DNA of 9,899 nucleotides from Nanobdellota archaeon (lineage in GTDB: Archaea; Nanobdellota; Nanobdellia; SCGC-AAA011-G17; JAFCDX01): NCBI GenBank assembly GCA_018816585.1, contig JAHIVQ010000011.1:1-9899 (forward strand), in the 5' to 3' direction. The translations under genes were made by a program, and so were the position numbers. Below the pieces are notes generated by a model. The model was not told where the DNA came from, made no database searches, and saw nothing but the letters and a program-made list of their open reading frames with translations. Below, in pieces: positions 1-6,023 of this stretch (position 1 is the stretch's first letter; each line of letters opens with the position of its first letter).

Positions 1-1
1 T

Positions 2-70
2 ATTTTTCATAAATTATTTAAAAAATATTTGATAAAGGTGAAGATTATAAAGATTATGGAATATAAATAG
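2..70 (+). CDS. C-terminal tail of an unidentified upstream gene (partial)
   Basis: A frame open from the window edge runs 22 codons to a TAG at 68-70. It reads as a Lys/Ile-rich, basic tail (HKLFKKYLIKVKIIKIMEYK). It would be the last codons of a plus-strand gene starting outside the window. It is too short to assign a family, and an open frame of this length can arise by chance in such AT-rich DNA. Its position is the main argument for it: it ends 26 bases before the first 23-bp repeat, just as the SpoU gene ends 13 bases before the second copy. Confidence 0.35.
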   Translation: MFHKLFKKYLIKVKIIKIMEYK

Positions 71-96
71 TAAAATTTGAGAGAAAGCAGGTATAT

Positions 97-119
97 TTAA
101 TGACTGGCTGAAATAGGAT
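97..119 (+). repeat. 23-bp direct repeat, copy 1
   Basis: The 23 bases are identical to 3085-3107 and in the same orientation. The core reads GACTGGCTGAAATAGGAT, preceded by TTAAT. Flanking bases differ on both sides, so the match ends sharply. The copy is not part of a long open frame: read on the minus strand in the frame used by copy 2, a TAA lies two codons upstream. I see no hairpin and no U-rich run that would make it a terminator. It lies between the upstream gene tail and the promoter of the five-gene operon. Confidence 0.85.
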
Positions 120-161
120 ATTATAAAAGGTTTTATATGTCTTAACTATTAAATAGTAAAT

Positions 162-169
162 TTTAAATA
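162..169 (+). promoter_or_regulatory. TATA box for the accessory operon
   Basis: TTTAAATA is centred about 26 bases upstream of the ATG at 192, the spacing expected when an archaeal transcript starts at the start codon. The same spacing recurs at five other operon-first genes here. This supports 192 as the true 5' end of the aldolase gene, although the aldolase body is in another frame. Confidence 0.6.
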
Positions 170-191
170 CTTTTGTTCTTTATATTTTATA

Positions 192-335
192 ATGGAAAAA
201 TTTTATGATAACCAAAAATCCAATTTAAGGGAAAAGGTTTTATCTACAGGTGATTCTAGTGAGGTACAAGAGGCTTTTCTTGAATATATTAGAAGTACAC
301 CATCAAAACAGTTTGATAGAAGAAAATTATATTGA
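192..335 (+). CDS. Probable true N-terminus of the aldolase-like protein, or separate 47-residue ORF
   Basis: An ATG at 192 opens 47 codons ending in TGA at 333-335. The peptide is hydrophilic and protein-like, with stretches such as SSEVQEAFLEYIRSTPSKQF. It matches the predicted leaderless start for the TATA box at 162-169. The downstream aldolase frame (250-822) overlaps it. If one A were missing from the A-run at 323-326, the two would join as a single protein of about 209 residues, close to the usual class II aldolase length. I therefore read it as the first 44 codons of the aldolase gene, separated by a +1 frameshift that may be an assembly error, a recent mutation or programmed. A genuinely separate leader ORF is the alternative. 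Confidence 0.5.
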   Translation: MEKFYDNQKSNLREKVLSTGDSSEVQEAFLEYIRSTPSKQFDRRKLY

Positions 336-822
336 ATTTAGAAATACAGGACAGGAATTAGTGGATGTTGGTTTAACAAAAGGTACTGGTGGTTGCTTAA
401 GTAAACATTTAAATGAAGGAATTTTAGTTTCTGCAACAGGAGCACAATTAGGAAATTTATCAAAAAAAGATCTATCATTGATTAAAGAAGTTAGAAATAA
501 CAAAATTTATTGGATGGGGGATAATAAGCCTTCTTCGGAATCTCCTTTATTGTTTGAATTATATTTGTCTATTCCTAATGTAAAAACAATAATTCATGGA
601 CATTGTCCAAGAATAACTTATGACAAAAAAATGCAGAAGTATGCTACTCCTGCTTATGTCAGATATGGATGTTTTGGTGAGGGAAAAAAGATAGCAAATA
701 TTCTAGAACAAAATGGGGGATTTGTTATCTTAAGATTTCATGGAGAGATATCTATTGGTGAGTCTTTGAAAGAATCTTTTAAAAAACTAAAACAAAAAAT
801 GGAGGAAGCCCATGAAAGATAA
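250..822 (+). CDS. Class II aldolase/adducin-like protein (5' end frame-disrupted)
   Basis: This belongs to the zinc-dependent class II aldolase/adducin fold, which includes fuculose- and ribulose-phosphate aldolases/epimerases and methylthioribulose-phosphate dehydratase. Visible signatures are a GTGG phosphate-type loop near residue 45, TGAQLGNLSKKDL, a SSESPL segment with the usual catalytic-type Glu, the HGH zinc pair (about 117-119) and a later RFHGE histidine. The active site looks complete; the usual Asn of the GTxGN loop is Cys here. The GTG at 250 is a formal start only: no good ribosome site precedes it, and the promoter points to the ATG at 192 in another frame. The gene overlaps the next one by 11 bases. 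The substrate cannot be assigned; the neighbours hint at nucleotide or modified-sugar metabolism (inference). Confidence 0.8.
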   Translation: MILVRYKRLFLNILEVHHQNSLIEENYIEFRNTGQELVDVGLTKGTGGCLSKHLNEGILVSATGAQLGNLSKKDLSLIKEVRNNKIYWMGDNKPSSESPLLFELYLSIPNVKTIIHGHCPRITYDKKMQKYATPAYVRYGCFGEGKKIANILEQNGGFVILRFHGEISIGESLKESFKKLKQKMEEAHER

Positions 823-1363
823 ACTTACATCTTTAATAGCAGGGCCTACAGATAAGACAAAACTTTTTAGATTTGGGAATATAACTCAGAGAGAATATAA
901 TATATTTTTAGAGGAAAGAGGGAAGGTACTGGCAAAAAACCTTTCTCAAATAAATTTAATTCCGGATGATGGCGTTCCTTTTGATATTGCAAAATCTTAT
1001 AAAAAAGCAGGAGGGGCATTGGTTGTTGGATATATTCCAAGAGGGGAATATCCTATCTCAAAAGACTATTTTAATTTTTGTGATAAAATAGAAGAGTTCG
1101 ATTCTGGCTGGCCAGGATTAAATACTTGTTTAAGTTTAAAAGGAGATTTAATAACTGTATTTGGACTTTCTCCTGGAACTCTTGTTGAGATAGCATATAC
1201 AAAATATCATAAAAAATATTTGGGGATAGAAATTCCTATTTTAATTGATAAAAATACAATTAATGGAATATTCCCTCCAGAATTGCTTGATGAATTAACA
1301 TTACATTATTTTTCATCAAATGAGGAATTAAATAAAATCTTACAGGAGTTTAAAAGGGTATAA
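812..1363 (+). CDS. SLOG/LOG-like Rossmann nucleotide-binding protein
   Basis: The protein has 183 residues. Its layout resembles the SLOG superfamily (LOG phosphoribohydrolases, 'lysine decarboxylase-like' proteins and DprA relatives): an N-terminal IAGPTDKTKL strand-loop, GGALVVGYIPRG in the middle, then ITVFGLSPGTLVEIAYTKYH, which corresponds to the PGT...E motif of LOG proteins, and a final IPILIDK strand. The family binds or cleaves nucleotides and nucleosides; LOG enzymes release base from nucleoside monophosphates. Here the usual GGxGT is FGLSPGT, so activity is uncertain. GGAGG at 801-805 sits six bases before the ATG, inside the aldolase end, and fixes the start. The overlap implies translational coupling. 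A nucleoside deoxyribosyltransferase-like role is an alternative. Confidence 0.6.
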   Translation: MKDKLTSLIAGPTDKTKLFRFGNITQREYNIFLEERGKVLAKNLSQINLIPDDGVPFDIAKSYKKAGGALVVGYIPRGEYPISKDYFNFCDKIEEFDSGWPGLNTCLSLKGDLITVFGLSPGTLVEIAYTKYHKKYLGIEIPILIDKNTINGIFPPELLDELTLHYFSSNEELNKILQEFKRV

Positions 1364-1364
1364 G

Positions 1365-2096
1365 ATGAAACTATATAAAAGTTTAGCCAAATTTTATGAT
1401 TTACTTTATTTGTATCACGATTATGATAAAGAATCTGCATTACTAATTAGAAATCTTTTTATGATAGATAACCCCAGACTACTGGATGTTGCATGTGGAA
1501 CTGGTACTCATCTTGAAGCAGTTAGCAGAAAATTGCAAAATGCAAAATTAACTGGAATAGATTTGAACCAAGATATGTTGGATGCAGCAGCTAAAAAGAG
1601 GTTAAATGCAAGATTAATAAAATCTGATATGAAGGATTTTAATCTGAGGGAAGAATTTGATCTTGTTTATTGTTTATCTAGTTCGATACAGTATAACCTT
1701 ACAAGAGAAGATTTTGAAAATACATTATATTCAATGAGGAAACATGCTGTTAATGGAAAAGTAATATTTGATTTAGCATATTGTGCTGAACTGTGGAAAG
1801 AAGGATATACAAATATAACTGCAAATAGTAATGAAAAATATGAAGTTGCTGAATTGTATACTTCTCATTCAAAAGATGGCTTTTCATATTGGAATCCTCT
1901 TTATTTAATAAAAGATAAACAGACAGGAGAAATAGATATGCATGTAGATAAACACATAATAAAATTATGGGGTATATCTGAAGTTGAAGATATATTAAAA
2001 CATAATAATATTAATTATGTTATAAGAAGAGGTTTTTCTGAGGCTGAAGAACCTTCTGGAGTACCAATATTTATTTTAGGAGGACTTATAAATTAA
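1365..2096 (+). CDS. Class I SAM-dependent methyltransferase
   Basis: The protein has 243 residues with a standard Rossmann methyltransferase core. Motif I is LLDVACGTGTH (about 39-49), the acidic ribose-binding position lies in TGIDLNQDML (about 63-72), SDMKDF (about 87-92) is the adenine-region acidic motif, and FDLVYCLSSSIQY (about 98-110) is the motif IV strand. This is the small-molecule or type 11/25 architecture; no target-recognition domain is evident, so the substrate is unknown. It starts one base after the SLOG stop, with only a weak AGGG upstream, so it is probably read by coupling. The end of the gene holds a TATA-like box (2086-2093) for the next gene. Confidence 0.85.
   Translation: MKLYKSLAKFYDLLYLYHDYDKESALLIRNLFMIDNPRLLDVACGTGTHLEAVSRKLQNAKLTGIDLNQDMLDAAAKKRLNARLIKSDMKDFNLREEFDLVYCLSSSIQYNLTREDFENTLYSMRKHAVNGKVIFDLAYCAELWKEGYTNITANSNEKYEVAELYTSHSKDGFSYWNPLYLIKDKQTGEIDMHVDKHIIKLWGISEVEDILKHNNINYVIRRGFSEAEEPSGVPIFILGGLIN
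2086..2093 (+). promoter_or_regulatory. Internal TATA box for nudix-spoU
   Basis: TTATAAAT lies in the last codons of the methyltransferase gene, preceded by purine-rich AGGAGGAC. Its centre is about 25 bases before the Nudix ATG at 2114, which has no ribosome binding site of its own. This matches the leaderless spacing seen at the other operon starts, so the last two genes can probably be transcribed separately. Confidence 0.5.
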
Positions 2097-2113
2097 TACA
2101 TATTCATTCTAAA

Positions 2114-2569
2114 ATGCAGAAGAAAATATTAACATTTATTATTTGTAATGGAAAGATTTTAGCTTTATATAGCAAGTCGCATCCAAAATATGGTAAGGCT
2201 GGATGGTTCGTAGTAACTGGTAGTCTTGAAGGTAAGGAATCTTATGAAGAAGCAGTTGTTAGGGAGATAAAGGAAGAAACAGGATTAGTTGTAAAAGATA
2301 TTTTTCCTTTAAATTTTGGTTCTATTTACGAATGGGGTAAAGATATCTGTGAAGAACATAATTTTATATCTTTTGTAAAACCCGGAAATATTATTTTAAA
2401 TGAAGAACATTCGAGATATAAATGGTTAAATATGGATGAATTTATTGAACTAATTAAATGGGACGATGATAAAAAAATCTTAAAGAATGTATTAGAAATG
2501 GCTTTAAATAGAAGAAATTATTTTAAAAAATTTAATATCAAAAATTATATGGAGAAGAAAGATGAATAA
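2114..2569 (+). CDS. Nudix hydrolase
   Basis: The protein has 151 residues and a complete Nudix box at about 36-58: Gly36, Glu42, then REIKEETGL (50-58), matching GX5EX7REUXEEXGU, so metal-dependent hydrolysis of a nucleoside diphosphate linked to another group is expected. The N-terminal strand ILTFIICNGKILAL and GWFVVTGSLE are typical of the fold. Candidate substrates are nucleoside triphosphates, ADP-ribose or capped/triphosphate RNA ends; sequence alone does not choose. The start lacks a Shine-Dalgarno but fits a leaderless transcript from the TATA box at 2086-2093. It overlaps the SpoU gene by 8 bases, indicating coupling. Confidence 0.9.
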   Translation: MQKKILTFIICNGKILALYSKSHPKYGKAGWFVVTGSLEGKESYEEAVVREIKEETGLVVKDIFPLNFGSIYEWGKDICEEHNFISFVKPGNIILNEEHSRYKWLNMDEFIELIKWDDDKKILKNVLEMALNRRNYFKKFNIKNYMEKKDE

Positions 2570-3071
2570 TCTTGCATTAGCCATAATAAATTTTGAGAAT
2601 GAAATGAATGTTGGAGGATTAGTTAGAACTGCAAATGCTGCATCTCTAAAAGAAGTGGTTATTGTTGGTAAAAAAACATGGAGTAAAGCACCAGCAAGAG
2701 GGGCTCATTCTAGAATTAAACTTGTTAAAATAAGAACTTCTGATGAGTTTATTGATTATTGTATGCGAAATGGTTATAATATAATTTCTGTTGAGATAGG
2801 TAAAGAGTCTAATAATATTTTTGAATACGAATATCCAAAGAATACAATTTTAGTTGTTGGAAATGAGGGTATGGGAGTTCCTAAGAAGATTTTAGATAAT
2901 TCTTTTTCCAGGATATATATTCCACAATATGGGAGTATGGAATGTTTAAATGCAGCTGTTGCTGGGAGCATTGCAATTTATGATTGGATAAGAAAAAATA
3001 ATTCTTGTATTAAATTAGATACAATTGATAGAAAATTTAATACAAAGGGTTTAGAAAGTTATAAACCATAA
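2562..3071 (+). CDS. SpoU/TrmH-family RNA 2'-O-methyltransferase
   Basis: This is a SPOUT-class methyltransferase of 169 residues with the trefoil-knot SAM site. Motif 1 is NVGGLVRTANA (about 16-26), motif 2 is ILVVGNEGMGVP (about 96-107), and motif 3 is IPQYGSMECLNAAVAGSIAI (about 120-139). The conserved Arg22 and Asn130 are present. The usual Ser before LN in motif 3 is Cys here. It has only the catalytic domain, with no N-terminal RNA-binding extension, like TrmL-type tRNA enzymes; whether the target is tRNA or rRNA is not visible. GGAG at about 2551-2554 precedes the start. The gene ends 13 bases before the second 23-bp repeat and faces the convergent MraZ-like gene. Confidence 0.88.
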   Translation: MNNLALAIINFENEMNVGGLVRTANAASLKEVVIVGKKTWSKAPARGAHSRIKLVKIRTSDEFIDYCMRNGYNIISVEIGKESNNIFEYEYPKNTILVVGNEGMGVPKKILDNSFSRIYIPQYGSMECLNAAVAGSIAIYDWIRKNNSCIKLDTIDRKFNTKGLESYKP

Positions 3072-3084
3072 ATATAATAAGAGA

Positions 3085-3107
3085 TTAATGACTGGCTGAA
3101 ATAGGAT
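3085..3107 (+). repeat. 23-bp direct repeat, copy 2
   Basis: Identical to 97-119, same orientation (core GACTGGCTGAAATAGGAT). This copy overlaps the 3' end of the minus-strand MraZ-like gene, so its complement supplies the final PISASH residues and the TAA stop. It starts 13 bases after the SpoU stop. The two copies enclose just under 3 kb holding five plus-strand genes. Confidence 0.85.
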
Positions 3108-3474
3108 TTAATTTCCTTCTTTCTGACCCAACAACAATGCCATTATTATAATGATTTCTTATAGATTCTTCATAATATTTTTTAAATACATCTGGATTCC
3201 ATATATTAAATTGGTTTATTATACCATTAATAGTTACTATATCTTCTAAACCAGCATATTCTATTAAAGGATTAATTAAATGAATTCTATCATTTTTTAA
3301 TCTTGTAATAAAATTAGACCCTTTACTTGTATCATATGTTACAATTAAATGTATAAATTTTGTATCTTCTGATTTTTTAATGTAAATATTTCTATCTCTA
3401 AAATAACCAATAAAATTAGCAGGAATTTCCAAAAAATTATTTTTAATCCTGCAATTATATATGTTATTAAGCAT
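3085..3474 (-). CDS. MraZ-like protein with two SpoVT/AbrB-type swapped-hairpin repeats
   Basis: The protein has 129 residues and resembles MraZ. The first repeat has CRIKNNFLEIPANF (about 8-21), like the DxKGRLxIPAxF of MraZ. The second has NDRIHLINPLIEYAGLEDIV (about 61-80), then a hydrophobic strand and FNIWNPDVFKKYYEE (about 89-103), like the 'IEIWxxExWexyxee' tail of MraZ. In bacteria MraZ is a DNA-binding regulator of the division cluster; the family is DNA-binding, but the role here is unknown. It overlaps the rpoK stop by one base (TAATG), so it is cotranslated with an RNA polymerase subunit gene. The last residues (NPISASH) are encoded by the 23-bp repeat and may not be ancestral. 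Assignment is by motif resemblance; a generic AbrB-fold protein is the alternative. Confidence 0.6.
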   Translation of the reverse strand: MLNNIYNCRIKNNFLEIPANFIGYFRDRNIYIKKSEDTKFIHLIVTYDTSKGSNFITRLKNDRIHLINPLIEYAGLEDIVTINGIINQFNIWNPDVFKKYYEESIRNHYNNGIVVGSERRKLNPISASH

Positions 3475-3698
3475 TATTCTCTCTTAAGTGTCACTGGTCT
3501 TTTAATTGTTATAGGCAAGATTCCTTTTAAGAACTCCAGTTTTGCAATTTCAATAGGACTAAAATGCAGATTTTCAAATTCCTCTTTTTTTAATTTTAAT
3601 AATAATGGAGCACCCATTGATATTTGCAATGCTCTTGCACCAATAATTCTTGCTCTTTCATACCTTGTTAATTTTTCTTCTAATTTCGTCTTTTCCAT
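3474..3698 (-). CDS. rpoK: DNA-directed RNA polymerase subunit K (Rpb6/omega homologue)
   Basis: The core motif RYERARIIGARALQISMGAP (about 12-31) is the diagnostic Rpb6/omega signature, followed by a KLEFLKGILPITIKRP tail (about 53-68) as in archaeal RpoK. At 74 residues it is slightly longer than many archaeal versions. The subunit clamps the largest polymerase subunit and helps assembly. It starts 41 bases inside the preceding 61-residue gene and ends with a TAATG junction to the MraZ-like gene. In many archaea rpoK sits with rpoN and ribosomal protein genes; here it sits just after the exosome genes in a small separate operon. Confidence 0.95.
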   Translation of the reverse strand: MEKTKLEEKLTRYERARIIGARALQISMGAPLLLKLKKEEFENLHFSPIEIAKLEFLKGILPITIKRPVTLKRE

Positions 3699-3843
3699 AT
3701 TTTAAAAGGTGTTCTAGTGTTACATCACTACACACCATCCTCACTATTTCTTCTTCTTTTTCAATTAAATTTTCTATTTTCTCAATGAAATAATATTTAA
3801 TACCTTCATAACTAACAGTATTTTCATACTCTCGCTCTGGCAT
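3658..3843 (-). CDS. Small charged protein of unknown function (61 residues)
   Basis: I do not recognise this protein. It is acidic-to-mixed, with a predicted helix around IEKIENLIEKEEEIVRMV, a single Cys, no zinc-ribbon pairs and no membrane segment. Its ATG lies 25-26 bases after a TATA box (3865-3872), which supports a leaderless start and a real gene. Its last 41 bases overlap the start of rpoK in another frame, an unusually long overlap. It occupies the position after rrp42 where other archaea often have Rpl37Ae or RpoP, but it has none of their cysteines. Confidence 0.65.
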   Translation of the reverse strand: MPEREYENTVSYEGIKYYFIEKIENLIEKEEEIVRMVCSDVTLEHLLKYGKDEIRRKINKV

Positions 3844-3864
3844 TTTTTATCTTTTATTAGTTGA

Positions 3865-3872
3865 TTTATAAA
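3865..3872 (-). promoter_or_regulatory. TATA box for the 61-residue gene, rpoK and mraZ-like operon
   Basis: TTTATAAA on the minus strand, preceded by AAAAACC, is centred about 25 bases before the ATG at 3843. It lies only a few bases beyond the rrp42 stop, so this operon has its own promoter and is not only read through from the exosome operon. Confidence 0.65.
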
Positions 3873-3877
3873 GGTTT

Positions 3878-4636
3878 TTATTTCAGTAATTTTCTCAATT
3901 CATCAGTCTTTTTTACTGCCAAATCAACCATTTTTTCTACTTCTTCAGGGGTTAATCCTTTTACTCCACCCTTCTGCATAGCACATAAATGATTTCCATA
4001 AGTTGCCACTGTCAGTCTTGCTTCAACTAATTCTTCTTCTTCTGTTGTAGGGTCTACTATTAGTTTATCACCAATCATATAAACTGTACACTCAACAGGA
4101 TATCCATCAAGAGGCAGTGATTTAGTTCCTCTTTTTTTGTATTCTACTTTATCATCCTTTACAACAGGTATCTTTGTATCCTTAAGTGCTGCAATTGCTG
4201 CAATTGAAGCTGCATCAAATAAATTACCTGCATCATTTAATGGATATACATCTACATTTAAAAGCCATACTTTCTCTCCTTTCTTGATGCATAATTTCTT
4301 TACATCTATTGCACCAGATTCTCTAATACCACGATCAACAACTCTTGAGAGTTCTATTGATTTTATGTTTGGCGGTCCAGATTCAAAATCTGGAGAGCTT
4401 AATGGCAGTAATTCAGTGTTTACAATCAATACTCCTTCATCAGGTGTATCTGAGAAGGGTGTTCCCAAGCTCATTTTTACTCCTGCTATTACAATAGTAT
4501 CTCCTATTGTAACTCTTGCAGAACCCTCTGCTGAGGTTGATATACCATATTCTATTTTTATTTTCCTATGTTCATCAAGTTTCCTTGAATCTTCCCTCAT
4601 GTCTTTTTCAATTAAACTTTTAAGATGAGATTTCAT
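3878..4636 (-). CDS. rrp42: Archaeal exosome subunit Rrp42
   Basis: This RNase PH-fold subunit of 252 residues forms the hexameric ring of the archaeal exosome with Rrp41. Visible markers are SRKLDEHRKIKIEYGIS near the N-terminus, GSARVTIGDTIVIAGVK (about 38-54), ELSRVVDRGIRESGAID, and DAASIAAIAALKDTKIP (about 141-157), all typical of Rrp42. Rrp42 lacks catalytic residues but shapes the RNA-binding surface next to the Rrp41 active site. The ATG overlaps the rrp41 stop by four bases (ATGA), consistent with strict co-translation of the ring partners. It is the last gene of the superoperon. Confidence 0.97.
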   Translation of the reverse strand: MKSHLKSLIEKDMREDSRKLDEHRKIKIEYGISTSAEGSARVTIGDTIVIAGVKMSLGTPFSDTPDEGVLIVNTELLPLSSPDFESGPPNIKSIELSRVVDRGIRESGAIDVKKLCIKKGEKVWLLNVDVYPLNDAGNLFDAASIAAIAALKDTKIPVVKDDKVEYKKRGTKSLPLDGYPVECTVYMIGDKLIVDPTTEEEELVEARLTVATYGNHLCAMQKGGVKGLTPEEVEKMVDLAVKKTDELRKLLK

Positions 4637-5328
4637 TTTTCATACTTCTCCCTTATTGCTTTTACTTGCACTTTATTTATCTGTTCAGCTGCTTTTTTAG
4701 CTGCTCTTAATAAGTCTTTTATTTCATCTTTTTTAAGAAGTCCATCCATCTGCAATAATGTAACTTTTCCTGTACGTGCTGTTATTGCAACAGGAAAATC
4801 AACTCCTTTTTCAGCTGAATCTTCGTCATAATTTAAGTCAACTACGATTTTATCCTCTACTTTACCAACAGATACAGCACAAATCATATCCCTCATTGGA
4901 ATTCCTGCATCAGCAAGAGCCATTGCAGCTGCACATATACCAGCGCATCTTGTACCTGCATCTGTATTTACTAATTCAATAAATACATCAACAACTGCAT
5001 TTGAATACTGATTTAAATCAACAATTGAATTTAATGCGTTTTCAGTAACCATTGATATTTCTCTTGACCTTCTGCTTGGACCTGGCTTTACTCTATCACC
5101 AGCACCAGAAAATGCAATCATATTATAATTACATCTTAATAATCCTTTTTCAGGATTCTGCAGATGTCCTGGATATAATTCACGCGGGCCGTAAACAGCA
5201 GCTATGGCTTGTGTATTTCCAATCTTGAACATTGCACTTCCATTTGCTCTTTTTATTACTCCAACTTTTGCTTCCATTGGTCTTAGTTCATCAAATTTTC
5301 TTCCATCTGATCTTTTTGTAAGTGTCAT
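4633..5328 (-). CDS. rrp41: Archaeal exosome catalytic subunit Rrp41
   Basis: This RNase PH-fold phosphorolytic 3'-to-5' exoribonuclease subunit has 231 residues, near the usual length. The start KRSDGRKFDELRPMEAKVGV is characteristic. RRSREIS (about 86-92) and the Arg of NTDAGTRCAG (about 127) match the RNA- and phosphate-binding arginines. DLNYDEDSAEKGVDFPVA (about 164-181) contains the expected catalytic aspartate (Asp177 by position). The active site looks intact, so the ring should both degrade and, with NDPs, tail RNA. It starts within an ATGA overlap of the rrp4 stop, with GGAGAG upstream. Confidence 0.97.
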   Translation of the reverse strand: MTLTKRSDGRKFDELRPMEAKVGVIKRANGSAMFKIGNTQAIAAVYGPRELYPGHLQNPEKGLLRCNYNMIAFSGAGDRVKPGPSRRSREISMVTENALNSIVDLNQYSNAVVDVFIELVNTDAGTRCAGICAAAMALADAGIPMRDMICAVSVGKVEDKIVVDLNYDEDSAEKGVDFPVAITARTGKVTLLQMDGLLKKDEIKDLLRAAKKAAEQINKVQVKAIREKYEK

Positions 5329-6014
5329 TTTTTCTCTCCTTTCAGGAATTTTTCAATACTTTCTGTAAGGCCATCTGTCTGGCTTTCCTGATCTATCATT
5401 TTTATTGCTTCTATTGCTCTTGTTTCATCTTCAGGGTTAACACCTGATATCCATACAAATCCATTCTGTCCAACAAGGATTCTTGAATTTGTATTTTCCT
5501 TTATCATTGTAATCATACTTCCTTGTTTTCCTATAACTCTTGGAACTTTTGAAGGTATTATTTTTATTAATCTTCCTTCTGTTAGTTTTCTTAATCCTGG
5601 TCCCCTCATTCCAAGATCAATTATTTTTGAACCAGCAACATTTGTTATTCTGGTCATTATATAATCTCCATAGTTATAATATTGTGTCAAGTCAGATCCT
5701 TTTTCAACAAATTCTTGGGTTGCATCTCTTATAGATAAGTTTGCTTGATAAGCCCAACCTATATCAACCCTCCATCCTGAAAATCCTATATCAACTACTT
5801 TTCCTATTACAACATCATCTCTTCTAGGAACATAAGGTCCTGTTAATGGTATTATTTTTATTAATCTTCCATTTAAACTTGCTATTCCAATTATAGATGA
5901 AACTATTTTATCAGAATCTCTTAATGTTCCAGATGCTGGCAGATAATCCATACCAGTTGCTAGTAATTGCCCTGGTATTACAATATCTTTATCTTTTACT
6001 AATATTTCACTCAT
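5325..6014 (-). CDS. rrp4: Exosome RNA-binding cap subunit Rrp4
   Basis: The protein has 229 residues in the order N-terminal domain (about 1-60), S1 domain (about 65-138, including GKVVDIGFSGWRVDIG) and KH domain (about 148-210, with the GKQG loop at 162-165 inside PRVIGKQGSMI). The opening VIPGQLLATGMDYLPASGT is typical of Rrp4. It caps the Rrp41-Rrp42 ring and feeds RNA into the channel. It contains KH rather than the zinc ribbon of Csl4, which is not in this window. AGGAGGAT (6018-6025) overlaps the SBDS stop and gives a strong ribosome site. Confidence 0.97.
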   Translation of the reverse strand: MSEILVKDKDIVIPGQLLATGMDYLPASGTLRDSDKIVSSIIGIASLNGRLIKIIPLTGPYVPRRDDVVIGKVVDIGFSGWRVDIGWAYQANLSIRDATQEFVEKGSDLTQYYNYGDYIMTRITNVAGSKIIDLGMRGPGLRKLTEGRLIKIIPSKVPRVIGKQGSMITMIKENTNSRILVGQNGFVWISGVNPEDETRAIEAIKMIDQESQTDGLTESIEKFLKGEKK

Positions 6015-6023
6015 TTTATCCTC

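Noticed and set aside
97..119. The 23-bp repeat as a transcription terminator
   Set aside because: No U-rich run on the plus strand and no stable hairpin; archaeal terminators are typically oligo-T.
2774..2971. Minus-strand open frame opposite the SpoU gene
   Set aside because: It covers conserved SpoU motifs on the other strand and has no promoter or ribosome site.
97..3107. The 23-bp repeats as CRISPR remnants
   Set aside because: Only two copies about 3 kb apart, no spacer-sized interval and no cas genes.
4137..4982. Long plus-strand open frames opposite rrp42 and rrp41
   Set aside because: They are antisense to well-conserved exosome genes, their translations are low-complexity Ser/Leu-rich shadows, and none has a promoter or ribosome site.
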